Shown: positions 1 to 12,110, counted from the stretch's first letter. The stretch is DNA of 64,000 nt from Salvelinus alpinus (GCF_045679555.1 NC_092087.1:79601305-79665304); one strand, 5' to 3'. Made by a program: numbers and translations. Notes: generated by a model from the sequence alone, not told the origin.

Positions 1-577
1 TCCCCTAGAAGGTGCCCACTATCTCCATGAAATGTCTCCCTCATGTGGATGAAATAAAACACAAGACAACAACCCATCACATCATCCTCTGATCGTCTAC
101 CCTCTTTTGTGGACGCATTTTTTCCAATGTTGTCTCAACTTTGATTGCAGTACACATCCACAAACACAGACACTCGAATGCAGCTGTTTAGATACTGTAG
201 CTATGCATACATCTCCAGCCCTTTCAAACTCAACATCTGCCAAGTAGTATTTTCCCTATTCTGTCTGATGTTTCCGCTTGGCACTCCATCCCTACTAATT
301 ATCCTTAATTCCAAGTCTTTGCCTTGAAAATTCCCATCCACTTTTTAAGGAATTTATTTGGATCAACTTTTCCTTCTCTTTGGTGTGTTGTTTTCTTCTC
401 CTGTTTCTTTCAGCACAGCAGTCAGATAATCTGGTCTTTTTTCTGGTCTTTTATATTCACCCCAAGTGCTCCAATCCTTCTTTACTTTATTGTACGGCCC
501 TTAATGTCTAGAAATCTGCACTCACTCCCCTCTTCCACTGCTGTAGGCTGGCCAACAGTGACTGGATCTTTCATGTA
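1..577. repeat. Spacer block copy U1, left part
   Basis: This stretch is the same sequence, with small changes, as 22,180-22,690 and 42,475-42,980. All three carry the run from the 'ggtgcccactatctccat' motif to the 'cactgctgtaggctggcc' motif. In the other two copies this block lies upstream of a minus-strand repeat-protein gene. I infer that another gene of that family lies just left of the window. No credible coding exon is seen here. Confidence 0.7.
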
Positions 578-2215
578 CAGTTGAAGTCGGAAGTTTACAT
601 ACACTTAAGTTGGAGTCATTAAAACTCGTTTTTCAACTATTCCACACATTTCTTGTTTACAAACTATAGTTTTGGCAAGCCGGTTAGGATATCTACTTTG
701 TGCATGACACAAGTCATTTTTCCAACAATTGTTTACAGACAGATTATTTCACTTATAATTCACTGTATCACAATTCCAGTGGGTCAGAAGTTTACATACA
801 CTAAGTTGACTGTGCCTTTAAACAGCTTGGAAAATTCCATAAAATGATGTCATGGCATTAGAAGCTTCTGATGGGCTAATTGACATAATTTGATTCATTT
901 GGAGGTGTACCTGTGGATGTATTTCAAGGCCTACCTTCAAACTCAGTGCCTCTTTGCTTGACATTATGGGAAAATCAAAAGAAATCAGCCAAGACCTCAG
1001 AAAGAAAATGGTAGACCTCCACAAGTCTAGTTCATCCTTGGGAGCAATTTCCAAAGACCTGAAGGTACCGCGTTCATCTGTACAAACAATAGTATGCAAG
1101 TATAAACACCATGGGACCACACAGCTATCATACCGCTCAGGAAGGAGACGCGTTCTGTCTCCTAGAGTTGAACGTACTTTGGTGCGAAAAGTGCAAATCA
1201 ATCCCAGAACAACAGCAAAGGACCTTGTGAAGATGCTGGAGGAAACAGGTACAAAAGTATCTATGTCCACAGTGAAACGAGTCCTATATCAACATAACCT
1301 GAAAGGCTGCTCAGCAAGGAGGAAGCCACTGCTCCAAAACCACCATAAAAAAGCCAGACTATGTTTTGCAACTGCACATGGGGACAAAGATCGTACTTTT
1401 TGGAGAAATGTCCTCTGGTCTGATGAAACAAAAATAGAACTATTTGGCCATAATGACCATCGTCATGTTTAGAGGAAAAATAGGGAGGCTTGCAAGCCGA
1501 AGAATACCATCCCGACCATGAAGCACGGGGGTCGCAGCATCATGTTGTGGGGGTGCTTTGCTGCAGGAGGGACTGCTGCACTTCACAAAATAGATGGCAG
1601 AATGAGGTAGGAAAATTATGTGGATATATTGAAGCAGCATCTCAAGACATCAGTCCGGAAGTTAAAGCTTGGTCGCATATGGGTCTTCCAAATGGACAAT
1701 GACCCCAAGCATACTTCCAAATTCTGGCAAAATGGCTTAAGGACAACAAAGTCAAGGTATTCGAATGGCCATCACAAAGCCCTGACCTCAATCCTATAGA
1801 AAATGTGTGGGCAGAACTGAAAAAGCACATGCGAGCAAGGAGGCCTACAAACCTGACCCAGTTACACCAGCTCTGTCAGGAGGAATGGGCCAAAATTCAC
1901 CCAACTTATTATGGGAAGCTTGTGGAAGGCTACCCGAAACGTTTGACCCAAGTTAAACAATTTAAAGGCAATGCTACCAAATACTAATTGAGTGTATGTA
2001 AACTTCTGACTCACTGGGAATGTGATGAAAGAAATAAAAGCTGAAATAAATAATTTTCTCTACTATTATTCTGACATTTCACATTCTTAAAAAAAAGTGG
2101 TGATCCTAACTGACCTAAAACAGCAATTTTTTACTAGGATTAAATGTCAGGAATTGTGGAAAAATGAGTTTAAATGTATTTGGCTAAGGTGTATGTAAAC
2201 TTCCGACTTCAACTG
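578..2215 (+). mobile_element. Sleeping Beauty-family Tc1 transposon
   Basis: The ends are inverted copies beginning CAGTTGAAGTCGGAAGTTTA, flanked on both sides by the TA target. Inner direct-repeat copies (tcagaagtttacatacac) lie near 785 and 2000, the IR/DR layout of this Tc1 group. The element holds one transposase gene in the plus direction, now broken. The paralogous spacers at 22.7 and 42.98 kb lack it, so it inserted after those spacers were duplicated. Confidence 0.95.
966..1987 (+). pseudogene. Tc1 transposase (Sleeping Beauty type), broken
   Basis: This is a DD34E cut-and-paste transposase that binds the element's inverted repeats and moves it into TA sites. The start [14 protein letters not shown] matches the family N-terminus. 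It is followed by the paired helix-turn-helix region with the GRRRVLSP linker, then the catalytic core: WSDETKIELFG (first Asp), FQMDNDPKHTS (second Asp) and SPDLNPIEN (Glu). The C-terminal GNATKY is present. The gene is 1 nt shorter than a 340-codon family member. I see two in-frame stops, at 1470 (TGG to TAG) and 1608, and a one-base deletion near 1723 that shifts the frame until the end. All three catalytic residues are still encoded, but no full protein can be made. Confidence 0.93.
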
Positions 2216-2230
2216 TACGTAACTTAATCA

Positions 2231-3035
2231 GATCTGGGTTCAAATACTACAGTGGAAAGAAAAAGTATGTGAACCCTTTGGAATTACCTGGATGTCTGCA
2301 GAAATTTGTCATAAAATGTTATCTGATCTTCATCTTAGTCACAACAATAGACAAACACAGTGTGCTTCAGAATATTGCTGAACTGAAACAGTTTTGTAAA
2401 GATGAATGGTCCAAAAATTCCTCCTGACCGCTGTGCAGGTCTACAGAAAACATTTGGTTGAGTTTATTGCTGCCAAAGGAGGGTCAACCAGTTATTAAAT
2501 CCAACATTTCACATACTTTTCCCACCCTATACTGTGAATGTTTACACGGTGAGTTCAATAAAGACATGACAACATATAATTGTTTGTGTTATTAGTTTAA
2601 ACAGACTGTGTTTGTCTGTTGTTGTGACTTAGATGAAGATCAGATCCAATTTTATGACCAATTTATGCAGAAATCCAGGTAATTCCAAACGGCTCACATA
2701 CTTTTTCTTGCCACTGTATTTAAAATATTTCAATTAATTGCTCATACATTCGAAGTATTCTGATCTTTTATTTCAAAAGATAAGTAGTTGAATTTTTTTA
2801 TATATTTGGAAATACACTTAAAGCATTTGAAAAACTCAAATATACTCTCATGAATTTACATAAGAATTTAAAAATACTGTCAAATAATACAATTTGGCAG
2901 ACTATTTGGCTTTTACAAATAACCACTCAAATACAAAAATAAAAGTTCTTGTTTTGGGCTGTGTATTTGAAAAAGTGTTTTATATACCAGACACTCAAAT
3001 ATCCTGTACATGTATTTGAACACAGGTCTGCACTT
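2231..3035. repeat. Older inverted-repeat (MITE-like) element interrupted by a Tc1 MITE
   Basis: The outer ends read cagatctgggttcaaata on the left and the complement of cagacctgtgttcaaata on the right, around an AT-rich core. Copies without the inner insertion are at 22,702-22,950 and about 42,985-43,240. It is non-coding. The superfamily is not clear from sequence alone. Confidence 0.5.
2250..2716. mobile_element. Non-autonomous Tc1-like element (MITE)
   Basis: A 467-bp element with inverted ends (CAGTGGAAAGAAAAAGTATG on the left; its complement reads CAGTGGCAAGAAAAAGTATG), flanked by TA on both sides. It holds no transposase. Paralogous spacers at 22,715 and 43,003 read straight through the site (aaatactatttaaaat), giving an empty-site control. 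It sits inside an older inverted-repeat element (2,231-3,035). Confidence 0.88.
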
Positions 3036-3816
3036 AAATGTAGCATTTGCATGTAAATACACAAATCTGTATTGTATTGTAGTATACTGCATCATATTCT
3101 ATTGTATTTGTTGTTTCTTTGTGATTGCATTTGAAATCCTCAACTGTTATTTTTTCTGAAGACAGATTCCAATTCTTCTTTCTCTGTTAGACCCTCCAGG
3201 CCCTATTAGTCTACTGAGGTCAGTCAGTTGCTATTGTAACCATCACATCCATAATCTCAGTGGTGAGTAGCCACTGAGCTGTTGTCAACTCGCAGATGGC
3301 AGATGGCAGTCCTCACAAACACATACAGTGCCCACCAGAGCACACACATAGCCTACATAAGATTCAGGCAGAAATCAATACTGACCAAAAAAGACACAAT
3401 TATTGTCATAAAGCTAATTATTTACATTCCTTTATTTGTTTATTTTACAACTCCGTTTTAGGATCAGGTTCTCCTGCCTGCTTCACCTCCTAAAAAGATG
3501 AAAAAAGTTTTTGAGAAGCAATATAGATACATTAAATGGAGGCCACACAGTATAATTTATTGCCTCTTTCTACATATTATCAAAGCCACTGAAACGTATA
3601 CTGCGCCATAGATATGGGTTCAAATAGTATTTGTTTTCTTTCAAATACGTATTTACCTGCTCTTAATTGAGCTTGCCTGGCACAATGGAACCAATAGAAT
3701 AGTCCAAAAAGTGCAAACCCTGTCCATCTGGCACTCCAGGCAGGCTCAATCAAACCTCAAAGGCATTTGAAAGAGAACCAATACTATTTGAACTCAGGTT
3801 TGTTTTGACCTCTGAC
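3036..3816. other. Spacer with a second short inverted-repeat element
   Basis: No gene is seen. About 3,611-3,803 is bounded by 'atgggttcaaatagtatttg' and its near-complement 'caatactatttgaactcagg', a short MITE-like pair that also occurs at 23,515-23,645. The remainder matches 22,950-23,500 of the gene 1 spacer. Confidence 0.5.
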
Positions 3817-5128
3817 CTTGAGATTGCCTAGTATGAGTGACTGGCAGAATTCCCGCACACGCTCGGTGGAGATCTCTCCCTCGGGCATGAGCCACTTCAT
3901 ATCTGAGTCGCCGTCGTAAATGGGAAGGTCACGTGAAGTCAGGCCGAAGTAGCCCAGAGATTTCTCATTGGACCTCACCCCGTGTACCAGCACAAACAGG
4001 AACTGTGGCAAATAAATCATGGTAATATTCAGTAGAGCACACTGTAGCAAATACGTTTGACAACAGAAACTAAAACTAAAATCTGTGATTTTATTGACGA
4101 GTAGTTCAATATATATATGAATTTTGTTGATGGGCAGTTCCTTATCTCCTGCATTTGGTAAGGGTTTTCTCAGTTCACAGAGCAGTTCAAAACATCTGAC
4201 TCCAATGATCCAATTTACATATTAAATTCAAGATTCAATTAAATAGTTGATTCAAAAGAACCGATTCCAAATAGGGGATTAGGGACATTATCTCAAGATT
4301 TGAATCAAATGGCCGATATAACAGAGGTTTTGTTCAGTCGCTCTTTTCAGGTCCAGTTGCTGCTTGCCTGCTCTCACCTCGCCAACAAATTCTGGGGCCA
4401 GAGCTCCTAGTCGGTCCTTGAGCTCTTTATAGTCACCACTCCCTCTGTTGATGAAGAGCAGGAGGTGTGCCTTCACCTCAGACTGGAACAGACCCACTGC
4501 TGTCTGAGAAGAGAGGAGAGAGAGAGAGCTATAGGAAATAGATATCAACACAAGCATGTGACAGTACATTAACTGTCTGTAGGTATAGTCTGGTTATATG
4601 ACTGAACATGAAAGGCTAATAATACAAAGATGTGATGGCAAGGTGTAATCATGACAAGGCTGGTATAACTGTTAATAGGTGCTGTTGTATAGAGTAGTGT
4701 GTAAGGTGTAGATGAACAGTGCTGTGGTCAGTGACTACCACTTGGTTGTACTCGGTGATGTAGCGAAGCTCGTTCATGGTGATAAAGCGAGCAAGGCCGT
4801 CCGCCTCCACTTTCTTGGTCTCAGAGAGCTGAAGGTTGTCTTGGTGGTTATCTGCCTGAACACACACATAGATCACATTTTTCAGTTGATATTTTTTCAT
4901 AAATTTGTTGTCAAAGTTGTTGTAACGGGAGCCAAGCAGGTGATTTCTGATGGACAAAGTGAAAGGTGTGGTGTAGTAGTTTACCTTTCTGAAGATGGCG
5001 ATAGCGTCAGACACGATGCTGAGTTTGGCCCATGCCTCCTTATCGCTGTACAGAGCCACAGGGATATGCTTCACAGTCTTAGCTGCCTCCACAAGCTCCT
5101 TGTAGCCAAAAGTCTCCTCTGAGGGAGT
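3817..5128 (-). CDS. erp27: Endoplasmic reticulum protein 27 (four consecutive exons; 5' and 3' ends not found)
   Basis: ERp27 is a non-catalytic member of the protein disulfide isomerase family. It has only b and b' thioredoxin-like domains and acts in the ER lumen in binding unfolded clients and ERp57. Four exons are seen, all phase 0 with AG/GT borders: 4985-5128, 4739-4855, 4378-4503 and 3817-4002 (191 codons). Key stretches that line up with mammalian ERP27 are LARFITMNELRYITEYNQV, then TAVGLFQSEVKAHLLLFINR, then FLFVLVHGVRSNEK, YFGLTSRDLP and VREFCQSLILGNLK. No CxxC is present, as expected. I could not find the exon(s) for the signal peptide and first part of domain b, or a final exon with an ER-retention tail. 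A Tc1-type element sits upstream at 5.5-6.8 kb. This copy lacks three residues (R-V-G after DLP) that a decayed copy at 23.7 kb keeps. It could be a working gene with unseen end exons, or a partial copy. Confidence 0.8.
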
Positions 5129-5488
5129 CTGAGAGAGAGAGGGAAAGAGATGGCGAGAGAGAGGGGGCAGACAGAGAGGGAGAGAGAATGTTCGAGTCTA
5201 ATAACACTCACTACAGTGATATACTATTGAAGTCTGTTTTTGAGATTCAAATGGCCACTTAGCCCAAGTGAATTTCAGTGAATAATATTTTGGTCCCTTG
5301 TATTTGTCATACAATCATCCTCAAAGAATGTCTTGAAATAATATTTTGGTCCCCAACAGGTACACGGCAGTCCACCATTTAACATTCACTCAATATATAC
5401 CAAAGTAACAAATATTTAACAAGGTTTCAATGTTTTGTATTGCAACAGTTATTAAATACAATGACATCCAATTTTTAGGGAATTATTA
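5129..5488. other. Upstream flank of the first visible erp27 exon
   Basis: The first 65 bases are a GA-rich tract, which read on the minus strand is the polypyrimidine run ahead of the exon acceptor. The rest is AT-rich, with no exon I can support. Confidence 0.5.
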
Positions 5489-6798
5489 CAGTTTTCTCAA
5501 TTGCTAAAACACAATTTCAGAAACCTTGCTCCATTTCCTGAAAACATTAAACCCAAAACCTCATCTTCAAGCACTATTTACATAACCTCTGACACCTCTC
5601 GCAAAATGAAACATTCGCCTCAAAACAGTTTTACCTGTGTTCAAAATCAAACACTGCTCTCAAATCATAAACAAAGTGATCAAAATGATATACACTCTCA
5701 AGCAGTCAGTAAACAATACACTGAAAAATAGAAAACACATTGTTCAAAACATACAATTCTCAGGGAGAAGTACATTTTTAATCTAAAAAAATATTCATAT
5801 TTTTCCGTCATTGTCTTTTGATGACATGTTATATAAAACATGTTACATCAAAGTAGCTCAAAATTGATCTGAAATTACTACTCTGCTTTGCTCTTTGCAA
5901 TTTTGTTTTTTGTTCTTCCTCCTCCTTGTACCCCTATTTTTACAGTACTGTACCCTGCATCTCACAAACTTGTCCTTTGTCTCTGTGATACTGTAATTCT
6001 TGTTCTTGGTTGATATGAACCAGCAACCAGTCAAAATCTATTGAGCAGTCAGTACTGTTATTAATAAATGGAAAGCACAATGTTCAGGGCCATACAATTT
6101 GTCCATTGTACAGTATACAGCCTACAATGCACTGTACTACAGTATACAATACTAAAAGGGCCAAAAATCAAAGGAGTAAACATGTGATCAATGTGCTTCT
6201 TCTTGTCTTTGGGCTGGGTCAGGCCAGAGCACTTCGTCGACATCACAAGCAATATTGTCCCTCCTGAGGCAACGGGGAAGAAGCCTCTTGTGTGCCGTAT
6301 CCAGCCCTGACATGATTCCTCACCTATATCACCACAGGCTAAATCCATGGCTTGCAGCAGATTTACTCTGGTGTAGGGTTGTCTATCATACACTTTCCAT
6401 CTCCAAGAGGAGAAAAAATCCTCAATCGGATTCAGGAAAGGCGAGTATGGAGGGAGGTACAAGTTCATAAACTGCCCATTGATGTTAAACCATTCCCTTA
6501 CCTGAGCAGCTCGGTGGAAACTGATGTTAAATCAATTTTGAGTGGTTGTGTTCAATCAATGACATGTGTGTTTACCAGTATGGATGACATGTGCATTAGA
6601 GTGCAGAATGTGTTTTGAGAATGAGAATGTGTTTAGAGTTTTGCTGAAAAGTCTACGTGAGATCTGCAAATTGTGTTTTACCATGCGAAATGGTTTAAGG
6701 TATTGACAACAGACTGCATAATTAGCTAAATGAGTCCAGGCAACTGAGAACTGTCTTCAGCCAATGGATTTTAGTGTTTTAGCAATTGAGAAAAACTG
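5489..6798 (-). mobile_element. Tc1/mariner-superfamily element, partial transposase
   Basis: A 1.31-kb element with 24-25-bp inverted ends (CAGTTTTCTCAATTGCTAAA on the left), between TA dinucleotides. On the minus strand around 6,205-6,470 it encodes the C-terminal part of a DDE transposase: LPPYSPFLNPIEDFFSSWRW holds the final acidic residue in the usual N-P-I-E context, followed by residues ending in RGFFP. The N-terminal half is missing. It resembles the IS630/Tc1 'ISRm11-like' fish elements, but I am not certain of the subfamily. Confidence 0.75.
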
Positions 6799-7925
6799 TA
6801 ATCCTAGGTTTATGACTTTAGGGATTGTTTCCTAGAGACTGTGCTTCGACAAATGCATTGATGGGTCTTGGATTTTTAGACTGGGTATCTCTAAAACGCT
6901 TTGTGACAACTGCTGATGCAAAAAAAGGCTTTTAAGAAATACATATGGTTGATTGACAGATTTTTATTATTATAAATATAATATAACAATATTATTATTA
7001 CCATCATAATCTTTACTAATATCATGTTACAGGTGAGACATACCCAGAAATGTCAACATCTTGGCAAGTGCTCAAATCTGTACAGCAGCCCCAGACAATC
7101 ACGTACAGTAGCTCCAACTTACAAGAATGGGTTTACAAGGCAGTGATGAAAACAGTTTATATGAGAGCTAATTAAAACATACAATGATATATATTTGATA
7201 CAATTACCCATTCAAAACTGTTGTTACAAAATCACTTCTCATTGTGTTCATTTCAAACCTTGAATAATATAATCTGTATACATGTCATTCTATACTGAAA
7301 ACAGGTACATTGTGAAAGATTTTTGATGATGTTGATGTGATAACACATTTTTTATTCATCTCTCAATTTAGGATAATATCGTTTATTTTTACTTAACTTA
7401 AATTGTATTATTTATGTTGTCTCATACCATGATAATACACTACCAAGCAATGCAAGCAGATGTGGAATTAACCCCATAACAGTTGTGTGTCTTTTTGGTT
7501 CAAGACTTGATCAAGAATACCAATACGCATGATCAGATCCTCTTTCCTATGCCGGCACCATATAATGCACAGCCACATGCAAATCCATAAACTCCACCAA
7601 TAAAACATTGAAAACCTTAACATGACTACTGGCAATGTCATTATTTTAGTCACCATCCATCAATTGTTGAATTGTGTTATTTTTCTTTGTACATGTACCG
7701 AGCTTCCAAGGGCTGGAGCCAATCAACGTAGTAAATTAAAAAGACCCAAATAAAAGGTATTTGAAAAAATGTGGTCAAAGTATAAAACTTTGCTGTTTTT
7801 TTGTTTTGTTTTTTGTTTTGTTACAACAACCAAGTTTTCCTAACATTTGCCATAACTAGTAAGCCTTACATCCTGAATGAATATGAGCTCCCAAATATGT
7901 ACCTGGGAACACATGGGAGGGGTGG
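6799..7925. other. No recognised feature
   Basis: AT-rich sequence with short open frames that lack family resemblance. I looked for the missing 5' exons of erp27 on the minus strand and found none. Confidence 0.5.
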
Positions 7926-8297
7926 TGTCACGCCCTGACCGTAGAGATCCTTTTTATGTCTCTATTTTGGTTGGTCAGGGCGTGAGGTTGGGTGGGCATT
8001 CTATGTCTGGTGTTCTATGTTGTCCTTGTTTTGTATTTCTATGTGTTTGGCCTGATATGGTTCTCAATCAGAGGCAGCTGTCTATCGTTGTCTCTGATTG
8101 AGAACCATACTTAGGTAGCCTGTTCCCACCTGTGTTTGTGGGTGGTTGTTTAGTGTTTTGTGTGTTCACCTTACAGGACTGTTCGTTTGTCGTTTTTGTT
8201 GTTTCGGCAAGTGTTTCGTATTTTATTAAAGGTAATATGAACACTTACCACGCTGCACCTTGGTCCTCTTCTCTTTCTCCCGACTACGGGCGTTACA
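7926..8297 (+). mobile_element. Solo LTR of a Gypsy-type retroelement
   Basis: A 372-bp unit beginning TGTCACGCCCTGACC and ending CGTTACA (TG...CA), flanked by a 5-bp target duplication GGTGG at 7921-7925 and 8298-8302. It contains an AATAAA-like region near its end (tattttattaaagg). There is no internal coding region, so it is a solo LTR left by LTR-LTR recombination. The same LTR is a familiar salmonid repeat. The target duplications are identical. Confidence 0.88.
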
Positions 8298-8302
8298 GGT
8301 GG

Positions 8303-9690
8303 GACCACATGCACTTTTAAGTAATTGAGCTAAGAACAAAATGTCTATATTGTAATTAAAATCATAGACCCACAAGAGAACACATGACCAAAGCAAAGCG
8401 TGAGCCATATATAATTAAAACAACAGTATTCTTAATGAGAAATATAATCTAATAAATGTTTGCATAACGAAAGACAGGAAACTGTCTCCAACATTGTATT
8501 TAGCTGTGTATAAAACTTTCATATTGGCAGTAAGGTCATTGAGAATAGCAATAGACAATAGTTCTTGTGGGAGGTTTAGGGATAAATATAGTGAAGGATC
8601 ATGAATGTTAAAGATTTGATCACAGTGGGGCTTTTGAAAGAGGGGGACTAGAACCCCAAAGTAATAGTGGTAAGAAAGATCATAAAGGTCATTTCAGATT
8701 CAGGTTTAGGGTGGTAATAACTTCTTGGAAACCACTATTCACACTATGTGGATTATAAACATGTCCAGACATAGAGAACCATCACATCAAGAAGGTGTAA
8801 CAGTGATGAATGGCTATTCAATGTACAACAGTATTCTTCTGTAACAAGCAATATGTATTAAATATGTTTACATACATCCATGACTGAATGGTTTCACAAA
8901 TGCCTTTAGAGGTTTTGTAAGTAAGTTGAAACAGGCCTCATTCAGCAGTCTGAATTAACCTAGAGACACCAAAACATCACTGTTTAGAGAAGCTTGGAGA
9001 TTATTCCACAAGTAAGGGGCAAAGAGCTGATTTACCGAACTCTGTACAGACCAAAGGGATTTCCAGAGTTAGCAATCCCTGACACTGTGTATGATAACTC
9101 TGACTCGTACATCTAATGGTTATTGTAAATGTTAGCTACAGAGGGAGTTTACAGTATGTGAAAGAGCTTTATAAAGGCAAAGAGAGCAACGAATTGACCT
9201 ACGTGACCTCAAAGAGGGTCGCCTACTTTACGATAGAGAATGCAGGGATGTGTACTGAACCTGGACCCATAATAAAACAAAGTGCTCTAGGGTCAAATGC
9301 ATCTAAAGGCTTTAATGAAGTGGCAGCTGCATTCATATAGATGATTTTGCAATAGTCTAGTTATCTGCTTTGTACTATTAAGCAAGAGGCCTGACCTATT
9401 TCTATAGAAGAAGCCCATTTTTATATTCAGCATCTTAATTAACTAACTCATCAATATGTTTTTTAAAAAGACAACTTAACGTATATACTGATAGACCGTA
9501 CGAGGTACGTACACTTCAATCGTTAAAATCATTTTTGTGTACTCTAGAAAACAACATATACTTAGTTTTCCATGTATTCAATAATAATTTAAGGGCAATA
9601 AAGGTTTTCTGCAAAATAATGAAAGCGTAATGTAGTTCAGATAGAGCATGATCAGCAGGGCGGGCGATACAGGTGCAGGTAAAACTTTTT
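8303..9690. other. Unassigned, repeat-like sequence
   Basis: The stretch from about 8,930 to 9,380 (agagaagcttggagattatt ... gcaatagtctag) has the look of an old interspersed element. I cannot place it in a family. No gene is supported. Confidence 0.35.
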
Positions 9691-9691
9691 C

Positions 9692-10246
9692 ATCAAATCA
9701 AATGTATTTTACATCAGCTGATATCTCAAAGTGCTGTACGGAACCCAGCCTAAAACCCCAAACAGCAAGCAATGCAGGTGTAGAAGCACGGTGGCTTCTC
9801 CCTAGAAAGGCCAAAACCTAGGAAGAAACCTAGAGAGGAACCAGGCTATGAGGGGTGGCCAGTCCTCTTCTGGCTGTGCCGGGTGGAGATTATAACAGAA
9901 CATGGCCAAGATGTTCAAATGTTCATAAATGACCAGCATGGTCAAATAATAATAATCACAGTAGTTGTCGAGGGTGCAACAAGTCAGCACCTCAGGAGTA
10001 AATGTCAGTTGGCTTTTCAGAGCCGATCATTAAGAGTATCTCTACCGTTCCTGCTGTCTCTAAAGAGTTAAAAACAGCAGGTCTGGGACAGGTAGCACGT
10101 CCGGTGAACAGGTCAGGGTTCCATAGCCGCATGCAGAACTGTTGAAACTGGAGCAGCAGCACGGCCAGGTGGACTGGGGACAGCAAGGAGTCATCATGCC
10201 AGGTAGTCCTGAGGCATGGTCCTAGGGCTCAGGTCCTCCGAGAGAG

Positions 10247-10301
<55 letters not shown>

Positions 10302-10900
10302 GAGAAAGAGAGAATTAGAGAGAGCATACTTAAATTCACACAGGACACCGGATAAGACAGGAGAAGTACTCCAGATATAACAGACTGACCCTAGCCCCCC
10401 GACACATAAACTACTGCAGCATAAATACTGGAGGCTGAGACAGGAGTGGTCAGGAGACACTGTGGCCCCATCCGATGATACCCCCGGACAGGGCCAAACA
10501 GGCAGGATATAACCCCACCCACTTTGCCAAAGCACAGCCCCCACACCACTAGAGCGATATCTTCAACCACCAACTTACCATCCTGAGACAAGACCGAGTA
10601 TAGCCCACAAAGATCTCCGCCACGGCACAACCCAAGGGGGGGCGCCAACCCAGATAGGAAGATCCCGTCAGTGACTCAACCCACTCAAGTGACGCACCCC
10701 TCCTAGGGACGGCGTGGAAGAGCACCAGTAAGCCAGTGACTCAGCCCCTGTAATAGGGTTAGAGGCAGAGAATCCCAGTGGAGAGAGGGGATCCGGCCAG
10801 GCAGAGACAGCAAGGGCGGTTCGTTGCTCCAGAGCCTTTCCGTTCACCTTCACACTCCTGGGCCAGACTACACTCAATCATATGACCCACTGAAGAGATG
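9692..10900 (-). repeat. High-copy salmonid interspersed repeat, antisense
   Basis: Read on the minus strand this matches a very common fish genomic repeat, recalled from general knowledge. It has the phrases 'gaggactggccacccctcat' and 'cctctctaggtttcttccta' and ends in an 'atttgatttgatg' tail, as retroposons often do. A (GAAA)n microsatellite lies inside. No intact coding frame was found. Confidence 0.7.
10238..10318. repeat. (GAAA)n microsatellite
   Basis: About 16 tandem GAAA units between GA-rich edges. It is read as a poly-FLSF frame on the minus strand, which has no meaning. Confidence 0.95.
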
Positions 10901-11259
10901 ATATTTATCATTATATTTATATATTTCTGACAAAACAATATTATTAATGTATACCATATAGTTGTTAATTAGACATTCTAACATATAACACAATATGTAG
11001 ATACTAAAAACTGTACATGCAACATTTGAACAACAATTTCGACCCCCCTCGGGTTATGATGTATACAACATGACGATACATTGGCTATTTTAGTATTCCT
11101 TTTTTATTTTTTATTGATTCGTTTTTTTTTACATGTAATCTAAGATCTTCACAAACAAATACATACACAACTTTTTTCATTCCCCCATGGCTATATAAAC
11201 CGAACTCTAGGTTTCATTTGCGTTATAATAATGATTTACAAATGAAAGGTTCTACCTTT

Positions 11260-11840
11260 CCTCTCTGCAGATCCTCTCAAGCTCTGTCAGGTTGGATGTG
11301 GAGCGTTGCTGCACAGCTATATTCAGGTCTCTCCGGAGATGTTTGATCGTGTTCAAGTCCGGGCTATGGCTGGGCCAATCAATGGTGCCAGGTTTCCTCC
11401 AGACATGGCGCTTGGCATTCAAGCCAAAGAGTTCAATCTTGGTTTAATCAGACTAGAGAATCTTGTTCTCATGGTTTTATAGTCTTTGAGTGTTTTTTGG
11501 CAAACTCCAAACCGGCTGTGATGTGCCTTTTACTGAGGAGAGGCTTCCACCTCGCCACTCTACCATAAAGCCCTGATTGGTGGAGTGCTGCAGAGATGGA
11601 CCTCCAGAGGAAATATAGAGCTCTGTCAGAGTGACAATCGGGTTCTTGGTCACCTCCCTGACCAAGGCCCTTCTCCCCCGATTGCTCAGTTTGGCCCGGC
11701 GGCCAGCTCTAGGAAGAGTCTTGGTGGTTCCAAACTTCTTCTATTTATAAACGATGGAGGACACTGTGTTCTTAGGGACCTTCAATGCTACAGACATTTT
11801 TTGGTACACTTCCCCAGATCTCTTAATCAGGAATTAGTAG
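11260..11840 (-). mobile_element. Tc1 transposon fragment, antisense, internally deleted
   Basis: On the minus strand I recognise the ordered pieces of a second salmonid Tc1 family: transposase N-terminal phrases (KTLPRAGRRAKLSNRG type), the 'VREVTKNPIVTLTEL' stretch at 11,600-11,665, and C-terminal 'PSNLTELERICRE' type sequence near 11,270. The part encoding most of the catalytic core is missing between about 11,370 and 11,400. Confidence 0.8.
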
Positions 11841-12110
11841 AGGATTTATCTGAAAATACAAATAGCAGATACATTCCATTATATCTGCGCCATCGTAGGT
11901 TTGGGCAAAGGGTTTCTCCATGAAGTTAAACTCAGACATCTCAGAATTCACAAAGTCAAACACAGACTGCACATGTCGCCCACTTGAGACAAAGTAGCCC
12001 AAGAAACGTTCCTGAATAAAGCCCTGATCATCCACATACCTGATGATAACTGACAAATGCAAGCAGACTGGTGTCACCTTAACATTACCAGGAAAACGCT
12101 TGACCCTATA
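11841..12110 (-). mobile_element. hAT transposase fragment (ZMYM1-like)
   Basis: The minus-strand frame reads IIRYVDDQGFIQERFLGYF, then QSVFDFVNSEMSEF and FAQTYDGADIM. This order is typical of the RNase H-like core of hAT transposases related to ZMYM1/DUF4371 proteins. The ends are not visible. Confidence 0.7.

Noticed and set aside
9802-10186. Minus-strand ORFs in the high-copy repeat as a gene
   Set aside because: Short frames in a known interspersed repeat with stops between them.
11823-12077. A YVDD motif suggesting reverse transcriptase
   Set aside because: Surrounding residues (QERFLGYF, AQTYDGADIM) are those of a hAT transposase; the motif is a coincidence.
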